The notes under the pieces: generated by a model
Told to the model about the DNA's origin: nothing
The model's database searches: none
Seen by the model: only the letters and a program-made list of their open reading frames with translations
Origin: Cryptomeria japonica
Taxonomy: Eukaryota > Streptophyta > Pinopsida > Cupressales > Cupressaceae
Reading direction: 5' to 3'
Assembly (NCBI RefSeq): GCF_030272615.1
Contig: NC_081406.1
Coordinates: 244,707,218-244,771,217 of the forward strand
DNA: 64,000 nt
Shown: positions 46,623-58,550 of the stretch, piece by piece
How positions within the stretch are numbered: the stretch's first letter is position 1
Layout: every line of letters begins with the position of its first letter
Made by a program: the position numbers and the translations under genes

Positions 46623-49559
46623 AAAAAAAATGATCCAAGCACACCTATAGGATATTTGAACCTTGGTGGATGTTACAATGAAGGAGCATACCATGATTTA
46701 AATTCAAGTCTAATGGGTTTGATCTCAAGTATAGTGTGGACTGGATTTGCTCCATGAATTTAATTTGTCTTATGCAAAATCAATTTAATAGATTATCAAC
46801 CAAGAAACCTATTCACCTTCATCTTCAAATAGTTGAACATGTCAAGGTGTTGTCTAAATACGCTACTTATGAGCTTGTTGACTTAAAAGGTGAATGGGTC
46901 CTCTAAGGTCAAACTTGTTTAGTAGGCTATTTTAATAATGATGAGCAATATCAAAGAAATTATACACAAACATGAGAATGGCCTATACAATGGTGATGTA
47001 GATTTGATTATTTAGTGTCTTAGATAAAAATTGAAATGTGTTCTAATTGTTCTCCTTCATGAGAATAAGTTTTGAATTAATATATTTAAAAACAATGACA
47101 TAACAACCAACCACACAAGCATGTTGTAGATATATGATTTCCACAATCCATAGTGTTAACATACATAGCTTCAAGAATCAACTATATGAATTTTTTCACT
47201 TGACGTTTCTAATCAAACTCCATGATCCATCATTAGGAATAAGAAAGCAAAACAAGAGAAAAAGAATAGAATGAATTGTTAGCAGAAAAGGCCAGATAAA
47301 AGGAGAGGGTGGGGTACATGGACCAAGGTGGGTAAATTGGGTCCACTTGTAAATTTGTATCTAACATTGTTTAGATATTTTATTTGTGGGTTGCACATGG
47401 GAAAAATATTTAATATTAGAATTGTACCTAAAATTAAATGTGGGGTCATTAGTTTTGTGTACTCGTAGTTTTAAGGTACATGTTTTTCCCTTATCACTTA
47501 GTTGTATTTGTATGATCTCGATTCTATTAAAAAGCACATGTTTAGTGGTTGAAGTGGAAAGTTGGTGATTTTGGCTTGGCTATCATTGTATTGAGCTCTC
47601 TTCTAAATAGTGCACATATGAAGCATGACATGGGATGCGTGGATACACGCTTAAACACAAAGAGGATGCATTAGAGGAGCTTGATTTTATATGTATTCAT
47701 GGAAACTTTGCAAGTGTATTGTAATATTTTTATTATTAAATAATACATTGAGTATAGATGCTTTTAGAGGTTGGGTTTTACCTCTTATGGGTTTTTCCAT
47801 GGTATATCTTGTGTTATCTTGTGGAATGTCTTTGATATTTGTGTATGGTTAGTTTGTAAGCTTGTATGCATGCTTTTTTCTCATGAGGTTATATAGAAAA
47901 TGGTTTGGTTGACCTATATGATTTTTTTAATGCCTCCTAAGTTTAAGCCAACTCAAAATGTAGGAGAGATTACCCACTCTCAAAGTAGGCCTTAAACCAT
48001 CCATAGTTTGTTGATGAACCCCTACTTTCCATTCTTGATGACATATCCTTGGCCTTGAAGATAGAAATAAACTTTCTAAGATTGTGGGCCCACCATTTTG
48101 GAACCTAACAACATAGATGCTTATTAAAAGAAGGGAACAAGAATTGTTGGATAAGTTTAGGAAGTAAATGTTAGTTCTTACTCTTGTACTTGAGTTGATA
48201 TTTTTTTTGAAAGAATGGGATTCATTGGAATGTGTTTATGAATGTATTATTTTTATCCCTCCCTAGTTCCCTATTGGAGTTAAAGTGATAATGTGAGATT
48301 ATTAAATATGCATAAGATTGCACCTTTTGTTAATGTGTACATGTGCTAAGATATTCTCCCAAAATGAGCACAAAACTAAATACAAAATGATACAGACATG
48401 CAATTTGACCATTACAATTACATGAATCTTACACTGTGTTAAGATAGGTAGATGTAATAAAGACCAAAGTCTAAATTGCCATGTGTAATGTTAAGTCAAA
48501 TTAGTAATAGGTTTTCGTGGTATTATGAAGTAGACCTTGAAATAAATCAATAATAGTCATCCAAGAGTGATTGTCATAAATTTTAGTGATACTTTTTTGA
48601 ATATGGTTCTTTATTTTTCATGTCATTTTGATGAACTTGAAGTGAATTGCAAACTCAACCTTATCACATCCCTTCATGATTTAAATGATTGTAGTGATAT
48701 GCTTCATATCATATGACTTCAAGCTTTCTCAAGACTTCATTCTATGTTAGATTCATACCATTGAAATTCTTCATGTTTATGGTTACAATGAATCTCCAAG
48801 GGTTTAGACATCATACATTAATGGTAACAAATGCCGAAGGGATGCCATACACTAGTTTTCTTTGGTTGAAGTAGTTTGGTGGAAGTCTTACACTATCTAT
48901 TTAAAATTTAAATTGGTCCCATGTTGTCTCCCACCAACTAATCATTATGTGTTAATTCAAAGCATGAGACACATCAAAAAGTATCATAGAGTATTGTATC
49001 CAAAATCTAAAATCAATATCTCTTATTCTTCAATTGCATTATCACTTAAAGGAACATGTTTAAGAATTCATTTCCATAAAAGCAAGTGCATACTTAGTGA
49101 TACATAACCATATTGCATGGTTTCTTGTTACCTTAAATATCTATTCACAATTTTTTGAATTGGTTTATTTAGGGTTTTCTTAATGAGTGCGTGATCCTCA
49201 ATTAGCAAGATCCTTGAAGTTTTTTGTAAACATTGTGATTCTATTTATTATAAATTATAATATTAGAAGGCAAGGTGAACTAGTTTCTAGATCATAAAAC
49301 ATGCTAAGTATTTATTAGGGGTTTTATTAGGTTTTCCAATACCTTTTTTATTCAAACACGTGTATGTTGAATATTAACCTAATTGTAAACCTTAAAGATC
49401 CAACCACTGACCCTAGATCTTCAAAACCATTCAACAAACAATCAATAGAGAACTACACATGCATGCAAATAACATAGAAATAACCAAATATGCCTTCACA
49501 TGCAAGAGCTTGTCTCCATTGTTCTCCTATCCTCTGTGATCTTATATTTGTTGGTGTTT
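46623..49559. other. Unassigned AT-rich DNA with copia LTR-like remnant
   Basis: At about 47765-47900 the plus strand reads 'tttacctcttatgggttttt' then 'ttgtgttatcttgtgg', like the 3' block of copia LTRs in this window. A related 'ggttttccaatacc' block lies at 49335. No coding domain was seen; an 81-codon frame (48862-49107) has no recognisable homology. Confidence 0.4.
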
Positions 49560-50178
49560 TCTCTCAGATTTGTATGAACTTAAATCACAAAGAGATTTAA
49601 GAGGAATGGATGTGGTTGTGATGATGTATGCTCTAGATAGATTTTAGCAGAGTATGGGTATGCTCAAGTTATGTCTGTTGTAAAATGAGAGGAGGAAGCC
49701 TCTTTTAAAAAGATCACCATAAAAATGGAGGGTTTAGATTAAGAGGTTAAATTGTGAATGACCAGGATCATATAGGTGAAAGATAATCAATAAGACTAGA
49801 GGGTAGGTAGAGATGAAGGGATGAGAGTAAGATGTGGAAAGGTAAAAGATAAGATTGAATAGGATTAAGAGGTGAATTTTAAATGAAGGGACATGATTAA
49901 GTGTTGGGTTGACTTTGGAGAAAGGATAAAGTGAATGAAGAGGAATTTTGACACTTGTCACGTGCCTATGAATTTAGACTATGATCCAAGTGAACAAGTT
50001 GGAGGGCTAGGATTAAATACGAAAAAAGGTAATGAAATAATTAAATAAATAAAAGTACATATATTTAATTAATAGAGGAACACGAGATAGATTAAATATT
50101 TATTTAATTTAGGAAGGAGGTGAGATTAAATAAATAATAAATATTTATTTAATTAAGGACATTTTAGGTGTCTACAAA
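49560..50178 (-). repeat. TGTAGACA-type LTR fragment, minus strand
   Basis: On the minus strand it starts at 50178 with TGTAGACACCTAAAATGTCC and has AATTAA/AAATAA-rich tracts at 50030-50160, like the LTRs ending at 4223 and starting at 31171. The left end is not defined. Confidence 0.45.
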
Positions 50179-50199
50179 ATTTAACCCTTTTTTTCTATA

Positions 50200-53100
50200 A
50201 CCAGGATTTTATAAAATCTTATTTAAATCCTATTGCAGTGTTGGCTATTTTTGGATCCACTAGAAGTATTACCTTCACTAGAATGACTAAATGAATTGAA
50301 CATAAAGCTGTTGTGGCATACAAATCAAGATCAATAAGGAAAAAGGAAGAAGCTTGGTTTGTTTTTATCTTCCCCTGGATTTGATGTTTTAAAATCTAAT
50401 GGGTCTTAATCGTCTTCAAGATTTGTGTAAGGTGTGGAAAAATTAGGGGTATTTATTAGATGTATCATATGTATGATTAATTGTGTTGGAGATACCAGTA
50501 TTTTATCCCTTTTAACTACTTGAAAAAAATTGTATGGGTTATCATTCTACCATATCACCACAAATTTCTTATTTTGATAAGTAAGTTCTTGAGTTTACGA
50601 TTAAGTGTGGATGGGACAACACCCATTGCATGAATCCATGTACACCCTATTATTAGAATCCATAAAAGAGATATTGCATGGTATCAAGCACACTCCTCTC
50701 ACTCTCCATAGAAGATATATATAACAAATGACTACTACAAAGGAGTATAGTAGAGGCACTAGATCTAATATGGAAGGAATAGTTATTTGTCAAATCCCTA
50801 ATTGAAGAAAATGAACATATAAGGTGATATATTGCTTCCATGGATAAAGTGATCCCATTTTCTTAATAGAATCTCATAAATAAATCAAGGTTAAATATAT
50901 CACATCACATCATTGTAATGGTGTAAATTTGGAATTAGGGTTTCAACAAGTAAAACCACCAACTAACCAAATTAACCATACATTGAAAGAAGGAGGTGAA
51001 TCCAATAGATATAACCATAATTTGACTAGAAAAAAGGGTTGAGAATACTTATTAGATTTACCAATTTTTGTGTGTGTGAGTCTCCTTCTTTCTAAGTTGA
51101 ATTTGTAATGTAATAATAAAATTAGGGTAAAATGAGGGGCTATTAAAGTAATCTAACAAAAATAGTAAGTTATAGATGTCCCACAGAGCCACCAATAAGA
51201 TTTGGGAAAAATGAAATGTTTAGAACTTGTCCTCACAAGTTTAGCCCGATTTTTCAGGACCAGGTAGCATAGATCTGCCTTGGTCCTCCAAATTTTTTGC
51301 TGTTGAAAGTTGAGTTGTTTGTCACTATTGACTCAATTAGATTTCTTGAGTACAACTCTGCACTTATTTCCTGCACACAGAAAGAAAGGGAAAGATGTTG
51401 GGGATAGGGGTTTGCCTAAGTCAAACCCTAATTTGGGAATTAACCGTGAATGAAATAATGCAAATATTGAAATAAATTTTAAGGGAGATATACCTCAAAT
51501 TTGCAATTGTTAATGACGATGCAATGTTCTTTGATTGTAATCATAAATGTCAAATGTAATGGCATGAAAAACACATGGACATGAAAAACCCTCATCACAC
51601 ACACATGTTTGTATGAAGATTGATGTAACTTTGCTCCACAATGCTTGAAGAATGAATATGCAACCTTGAATCCCTAGAAATGCTTGATGATGAATGCTTC
51701 ACAGATGCATGAATAATAGGGATGAAATCTTAGATCTAAAATGAATTGATAGGATATATTTATATAGGGTTCCCTAGGTAAATTACTAATTAGGTCGACC
51801 TCCAATGGTCATGTGTAGCCCCAATAATCAAATACTATCGAGGAGATATAGACCCCACCCCATTTCAAATTGGGGTCTATTTGAGAGGGATGCCCTGGTC
51901 CAAACCAATGCATCCCATGCACTAGTCCTTCTACAAATAGGACCAAAATAAGTAGCTAGGGGGGGGGGGGTATCCCATAGTAGGACCCACCAAAGTGACA
52001 TCAAAGTTGGATAATAGGATCAAACCATACCTATAGAGGGGATGAGGATAGGACACACTAAAGTACAAGCACAAACATGAGGTGTAAATTGGACTGGTGA
52101 CAATTTACAACGCTACAATCAAAAAATGTGTAAACATGCAAAAAATTGTAAGAGAAGCATTCATAGATTCTAAGGATAGAGGTCCATGAGAGTTAATGAT
52201 GTAAAATAAAGGGTGCATCCAAGGATGAAGATTACAGGGTTTAGAAGTATAAAGGCTCAAAATATTCACAAGAGAATATAAACAACATAGAAATGATATG
52301 ATAATTATTTATCCAAGATTTTATAAGGTTTTTCAATACCTTGTTGATCCAAACCTCACACATTTTTGTTATAACTAATATTTTGTAATTCTTATATCAA
52401 TTACTATAATGACTAGCAACCTAGATGAGGAAAAACCCCTTTCATAGTGTTGGCTATTTTTGGATCCACAAGACTCTAGAATGACTAAATGACATGAACA
52501 TAAAGGTGTTTGTGGCATGAAAATCAAGATCAATAGAAAAAGAGGAAGAAGTTTTTTTTTTCTTCCCTTGGACTTAATGCTTTAAAATCAAATAAGCTTT
52601 AATTATTTTCAATATTTGTGCAAGGCATGTGAGAAACATGGGTATTTGTTGGATGTATCATCTGCATGATTATTTGTGTTAGAGATATCGATGTTTTATC
52701 CCTTGCAACTACTTGAAAATGTATGGGTTATCATTAGCTATATCACTAAACATTTCTTATTTTAACAAGTAAAATTGAATTTGCAATTATATGTGGACAT
52801 GACAACACCCTTGAATGGATCCATGGACACCCTACTATCACTTTCCATAGGAGAGATACGTAATAGATGGTAACTATGGATGGCTATAGTAAGGGTGTCT
52901 AATATCAAAGGAGTGATTATGATCAAATCCCTAAATGAATAAAATTAACATATAATGTGATATAATGTTTCCATAGACAAAGTGATCCTATTTTTGTGAT
53001 AGTTATCTCATAAGTGAATCAAAGACAAATAGATCAAATGTTAAAAAATGCATAAACATGTAAAAATTAGTAAGAGATTTCTTTCATATATGTCAATTCT

Positions 53101-53215
53101 AGAGGACCATGAAAATCCATGATGGGAAAGCAAAGGTCTATCCAAGGATGAAGATTATGAGGTTCAAAAGTATAAAATCTCAAAATCCTAGCAATAGCAA
53201 ACAAATGATATATAG
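50200..53215 (+). repeat. ~850-bp direct duplication with a ~1.2-kb interruption in the first copy
   Basis: Block A (50220-50885) recurs at 52440-53030 in the same orientation ('gtgttggctatttttggatc', 'ggacaacaccc', 'aaagtgatccc/t'). Block B (52117-52290; 'aaggatgaagattac') recurs right after the second A at 53041-53215. So A-B is a unit, and in the first copy A and B are separated by 50890-52116, which reads as an inserted or unrelated segment with a G12 run at 51960-51971. The copies are diverged by many substitutions and indels. Confidence 0.75.
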
Positions 53216-54804
53216 AAAATAGATATAATCTAATTTTAGATCATAATATTATTCCTTAATTAGATTTGAAACAAGCATAAAATATAAATCCTAAACCTCT
53301 CACAAGGGTGGGAAAATGATAGGTAAATAAGCACCAAACTCTAAAGTGAGGATATATAAATAAAACGCAAAGATGAAAGGAAAATAAGATCTAAGAATTA
53401 AATATAGAAAATGATAACCCAAAAAATAAGGATAAAACCCTAAAAGGAAAATCAGGTTGTGTGGGATTAAATAGGTTCCCTAGAATGTAAAGGAAAAAAG
53501 CTTTTCTTGAGATTAATCAAGGATAATCCCTTTGTATGCGCATGCATAAGCATACAATAACATAGGTTATTTATAATTAGCTTTGTTCTTGAGGAAGATG
53601 AATAACTAAATTCATGCACTCAATTTTGGATTCCTTGAGGTTAAAAATTTGGCATATGAAAGTTTGTAGTTTATCTCAGGAACTAGATAATTAATCTACA
53701 CTATTAGTGGTTGAGTTTGTGGATCAAGGTTGAATTTTTTTCCCTAAAAATAACTTGCACTCATGGAAATGATATCATAGCTTATATTCTTTTGGTTTTG
53801 GTTTTGCATGATTTATAGTTTTTTTTTCTTTTTCTGATATTTGTGACTAGTGCTATCTGAAAATACCGTTGTAAGATTGTTGTTATGTTGCAAGGGGTGC
53901 ATGTTCACCTAGATCAACTCCCTAAGATATGTGTAAACGATCAAAGACAATATATCTCAATCATGCAAATGCCTCCAAATTAGTCTTATATAGGACTAGG
54001 TTTTTCAAGTGCTCCAATGAAATATTCCTAACATACACCTTTTGTAATTGTAAATGATATTCAACATTGCCCAATGATTTAAAATGAGCAAAACTAAATG
54101 TCTTTAAAAATAAGTACATAATAGTAAATTGTACAAAACATGTGTTTAGTTGATCTTTGATACAAAAGGAATGAGCGAGAGACAAAATTTAAATTTGAAA
54201 TTTGAACATCCAAAAAATTGTCTCAGCTTTACACAAAATTAAGTTGATCAAATGTATAAATTTTAAGCTATTCTCTCAAAATAAACACAAAATTAAATAA
54301 AAAATAATATGAATATACAAATTTGAACATTAAAGATATACTACAAAAATCAAACAAATTATATACTTTTGTTTCTATTTATGTCATATTGAATCATTAA
54401 AAAATATTATTATTAAAAACTTATTGACTCATTTTATTTCTTCCAATCAAATACATATTTTTTCTCTATACAATATATTATAACTAAAGAATACTTAGAT
54501 GATCAAAACTAATAAAACAACTTTTATCCATACAAATATTTGGAACATAAATAATTTTAAAAATAACAATAACAAGTACAATAAACAAAAATAAAATACA
54601 AAACCTAAGTTAATCCACTATTATTCAATAGCAAGTACAATTCAATAATACTTTACATGATATTATATATTTTGAAAGATGTACAAACCAACTTTATTTA
54701 AAATATATATTTTTTAAAACTCATCCTTGTCATCATCATGTATGCAACTTGTATTTTAAATTAAATAATCATCTTTTGAACTCCCTAACATATGTTGGGT
54801 ATGA
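53216..54804. other. Unassigned AT-rich DNA
   Basis: Nothing recognised on either strand. A 74-codon minus-strand frame (53961-54185) shows no known domain. Confidence 0.4.
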
Positions 54805-54888
54805 TTACATTCCACCAATTTAGAGATTATCATGTTTAATTCCCACTTACATTCCACCAATTTAGAGATTATCATGTTTAATTCCCAC
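54805..54888 (+). repeat. 42-bp tandem duplication
   Basis: 'ttacattccaccaatttaga' and the following 22 bases are repeated without change at 54847, apart from the last base. Confidence 0.95.
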
Positions 54889-55540
54889 TCAACAATTCTA
54901 TGATCATTTCTTATGGATGGGACAAAAATATTCTAAGGATTTGACTATATAAAGAGGGAGACATGGCCCCTAATATTAGAGGCAAAGCATCAAACCACTT
55001 TTAACAAACATGTTGCTCTAACGCAAAGAAAGGGAGCTTCCAAAAAGGATACCGATCAATCATTGACATTTAAGCATTATTTTTTTAGATTATTGTTAGA
55101 CAAGTCTTTCATACCTTGTCCACCATACTCTTAACTAGAGGTGGATGGAATATGCTTTCCCAACAGAGTTTCAAGTAATTTTGATGTTATTCTATCATAT
55201 ATTTAAAAAAAATAAAAATAAAAATTTCAAAAATTTAAGCAAAAGGTTGTGGGTAGTGGACAAATCCATCAAGTGGTAAGATTGTAAAATGGAAGTTAAT
55301 AAATTTTAGATGAAAGTTTATAATGTGATTTATGGATTTTGGATGATGGAATGATTCTTTTTGGTGTAGGAGTTGGGATGATTATTGTAACCGGAAGATA
55401 TTGTTAAAGTTTTGGGTTTTAATGTTTTAGTTTTTATCTTTTTGGATTTTTGTTTTTATTTTCTTTTGATAATGAAAGAGGTAATCTGATCTAGAATGAA
55501 TGGTTTATGTTATGCAATATTAACTAGTGGTTTTTAAAAT
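54889..55540. other. Unassigned AT-rich DNA
   Basis: A 'ctatataaagagggagacatgg' stretch near 54946-54966 looks like a TATA region (ctatataaa), followed about 35 bases later by 'catcaaacc'. No gene follows that could be recognised. Confidence 0.3.
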
Positions 55541-55542
55541 TA

Positions 55543-56345
55543 GGTAGCAAGTTAAGTGGGTTTGATCATAGTGAAAAGTCTATGGTTAAGCGTGCTTGAG
55601 TCAATGTAGTATTGAGATGATGATCTCTTTGGAAGTCTTGATGGTTCACCCCTATGAGCATCACTGAGATGCAACGAGTGTCAAATGGACCTTTCATGAT
55701 CATGAGAGATGGTTTCTTGTGGACCACTGCTTATGAAATAAGGGTCAATAAAATTGACTCAAAAACTACGCGATTGATTTTGATAAAACATTTGCCATTG
55801 TTTTATACAAGTGGGTGGCAAGTTAAGTGTGTTTGATCATAATGAAAACTCTATGGTGAAGTGTGCTTGAGTTAGCATAGTATTGAGATGATGACTTCTT
55901 TGGAAGTTTTGATGGTTCACCCCTGAGCATCACCTAAATGTGATGAGTGTCAAGCGAACCTTTCATGATCATGGGAGGTGGTTTATTGTGAACCACTACT
56001 CATGAAATAAGGGTCAATAAAATTGACTCAAAGACTGCACAATTGAATTTGATACAACATTTTCTATCGTTTTATCTAATTAGGTAGCAAGTTAGGTGCG
56101 TTTGATCATAATGAAAACTCTATGGTGAATTGTGCTTGAGTTAGTGTGGTATTGAGATGGTGACTTCTTTGGAAGTCTTGATGGTTCACCCTTGTAAGTT
56201 TCATCTAGGTGCAACAAGTGTCGAGTGGACCTTTCATGATCATGGGGGATGGTTTCTTGTGAACCACTCCTCATGAAATAGGGGCCAATAAAATTCCTCA
56301 AAAACTACACAATTGAATTTGACAAAATGTTACACCTATCTATCT
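55543..56345 (+). repeat. ~270-bp tandem repeat, three copies
   Basis: Copies begin at 55543, 55814 and 56083 ('ggtagcaagtta' or 'ggtggcaagtta'). Each contains 'tgatggttcacccc', 'ctttcatgatcatg' and 'aataaaattgact'-like words in the same order. Periods are 271 and 269 bases. The copies differ at roughly one base in ten by eye. Confidence 0.92.
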
Positions 56346-56429
56346 CTTTTTTAACTCAATGAAAGTTATAAATCTCTCTATAATTTATTAAAAAAATTTA
56401 AAAAATGAGAAAAAAGATTATGACTTTGT

Positions 56430-57020
56430 TGTGACAATTGAATGAGAGAAATTATTTTAAAATTCCAAACTTATAGGTATATTCAAATCAAATATAAGAA
56501 TATTTTATATATTCAATCAAGAAAAAGTAAAAAAATAAAAAATCATCATCAAAATTAATAATAAAATATTAATATTAAAATAATAGTTAAATAAAATGTT
56601 TCTAAACTATCATTAACCTCAAAGTTACCTTAAAAACCTTGTATTTTATTGAGTGACAATTGAATGAGAGAAACACTTAACAAGTGATATAGACTTATGA
56701 AATTCCATGCTTTTAATTCCAAACTTATAGTAATGTAATCAAATATATGAATATTTTATGTATTCAATTAAAAAAAATAAAAAATCATCATCAAAATTAT
56801 TAATAAAATATTACTATTAAAAAATAATTAAATAAAATGTCATTAACCTCAAAAACATTAAAAGTTCCAAACTTATGTTAATATTGAATCAAATAGATGA
56901 ATATTTTATATATTCAATTGAAAAAATAAAAAGATCATGATCAAAATTAATAATAAAATATTAAATGTAAAAATAATTAGATAAAACGTTTCTAAACCAT
57001 CATTAACCTCATAAACGTTA
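56430..57020 (+). repeat. AT-rich degenerate repeat, three copies
   Basis: Each copy carries 'ttccaaactta', 'gaatattttat', 'aaaatcatcatcaaaatta' (or close) and 'cattaacctc'. Copies start near 56463, 56717 and 56865, so the spacing is uneven (254 and 148), indicating internal deletions. Confidence 0.7.
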
Positions 57021-57025
57021 AAAAC

Positions 57026-57055
57026 CTTCTCTTCTCTTCTCTTCTCTTCTCTTCT
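57026..57055 (+). repeat. (CTTCT)6 microsatellite
   Basis: Six perfect cttct units, then attct. It lies about 1.5 kb upstream of the UXS start codon at the transition from AT-rich DNA to the CpG-richer promoter region. Confidence 0.95.
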
Positions 57056-57339
57056 ATTCTCGAAATAGAAAAATAAATATTCAAAATGTAAATTAAACAG
57101 CCGTCAAATTAAAGCTAGTCCACAAAGGAAGACCCCTTCTCCTGATGCCCTCATTTTAAATAATTAAAAAAAAAACAAATTCGCCGAAAACCCTCACTGT
57201 CACATCACGTTAACCCGCCTCTACCAACAAAAAAATAATATTTAAAACAGTTTCTTCCAAACTTAGCACCTACTACATTTACCTATGCAAATATTTAACA
57301 TTAAATGAAAAAAATATTTGAAAGAAAGACAATCGGGAT

Positions 57340-57895
57340 TCGTGTCTGCTTAGGGCCAACCATCACGCCGGCCGGAATGGGCAAATACCGGGACTTTTCC
57401 CGCCGGCAAATGCCACGTGTCCCGGCGGATCTGAACCTGCCTTAAATATTAAAAAAAAAAAAAAAAAAGGAGTTTCGGCGTTGTAGACTAGGGCCCCGTG
57501 AATCCGGTACAATAGAATAGTCGTAAGGGGTGAAACTGACAACTGGCAAATAACGAACACAAACTCTGCGTGCAACCCTATTATGAATGACAAATAACCT
57601 GCGAGGAATTGCCACGTGGCGGTTACTGATGCCGCGTGGACTGTTTAGCGGAGCTCCGCTATCTCCGGTCAGGGAAAGTCACGTGCATCGATTTAGGCAA
57701 GCCAATAACGGAACGTTACCAAAGTAAAATGATACGGATTTCACGAGGCGGGTTAAAAGTAATTTATTGTGCACTCCAAGTCCGCGGCGGTTAAGTGTGA
57801 AAAATTGTTTCGTGTTGAAGGGATTTTAGCGTGAGTTACTGGCGACATTTGGCTGAGATGCTTTTAAATAGCGAGGGGAGCCGATTCTAATCGGC
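57340..57895 (+). promoter_or_regulatory. UXS promoter region with three G-boxes and a TATA-like site
   Basis: Base composition changes from AT-rich to CpG-richer at about 57350. CACGTG occurs at 57414-57419, 57613-57618 (within the palindrome gccacgtggc) and 57680-57685. A TATA-like tttaaata lies at 57863-57870. G-boxes are bound by plant bZIP and bHLH factors, so light or stress control is possible but not shown. A 'tatta' plus A18 run at 57447-57467 separates the first G-box from the rest. Confidence 0.6.
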
Positions 57896-58550
57896 CATTA
57901 GAGAGCGAGATTAGTTATTTTGTGTTGTGCAGTTCGTGATGGATTGAGCTATTTGAGTTGAATTGGCTGATAATTGGGGGAGATTTTGATTTGTCGGGGT
58001 TAAAGTTTCGCGGTTGAAATTGCACGGAAGGTTAAATTTTGTTGTTTTGACCGCCTTTTTCTGCTTGGAATTATTCGGCTGAAATGACTAGCTGTTTTCT
58101 GGATTAAATTTTGATGATTTGGTGTCGTTTCTGTGAAATTGCGAGGAAAGGGAGTTTTCGAGGGTTGGTATTGATTGTAAATTTTTTTGTGCAGGGTAAA
58201 GTCTCTGATTTTTTGACGGGGTTTTTCCTAAATTTGATTCTCTTTTTTGTGGGGCCCGGAGAACTTTTGGGGGAGTTTTCTGGCCCGGAAAGATCACGGG
58301 GAGGCGTATCTTAGCTCTCTGGCGGCCAAAGACGTCGACGAACCGACTCGGTAGGTGATTTGGTTGAATCAGGACTTTAGTATATATTTTCAGTGTTGTA
58401 TTCATCAGATCTTATTCATTGAAAATTTCGCTGCTTTACTACGATTCCTGTGAGTTGTTTTGGTAGGTGGATCTGGCTATTTAAGTTGTAGATGGATGTT
58501 TTGTGAATTCAGGCGAACGGATTGAAATAGTGAAAATTTTGACAGGCGAG
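57896..58550 (+). other. UXS 5' untranslated region with possible leader intron
   Basis: If the TATA-like site is used, transcription would start near 57895 and the leader would be about 650 bases. A candidate leader intron runs from gtaggt at 58351 to 'gtgaattcag' ending at 58512, which would place 38 leader bases before the ATG. Upstream short open frames are present in the unspliced leader. The splice sites are inferred from sequence only. Confidence 0.4.

Noticed and set aside
58503-58550. In-frame GTG start upstream of the UXS ATG
   Set aside because: Plant nuclear genes use ATG, and the ATG at 58551 begins the conserved N-terminus; the upstream part is leader, possibly spliced at 58512.
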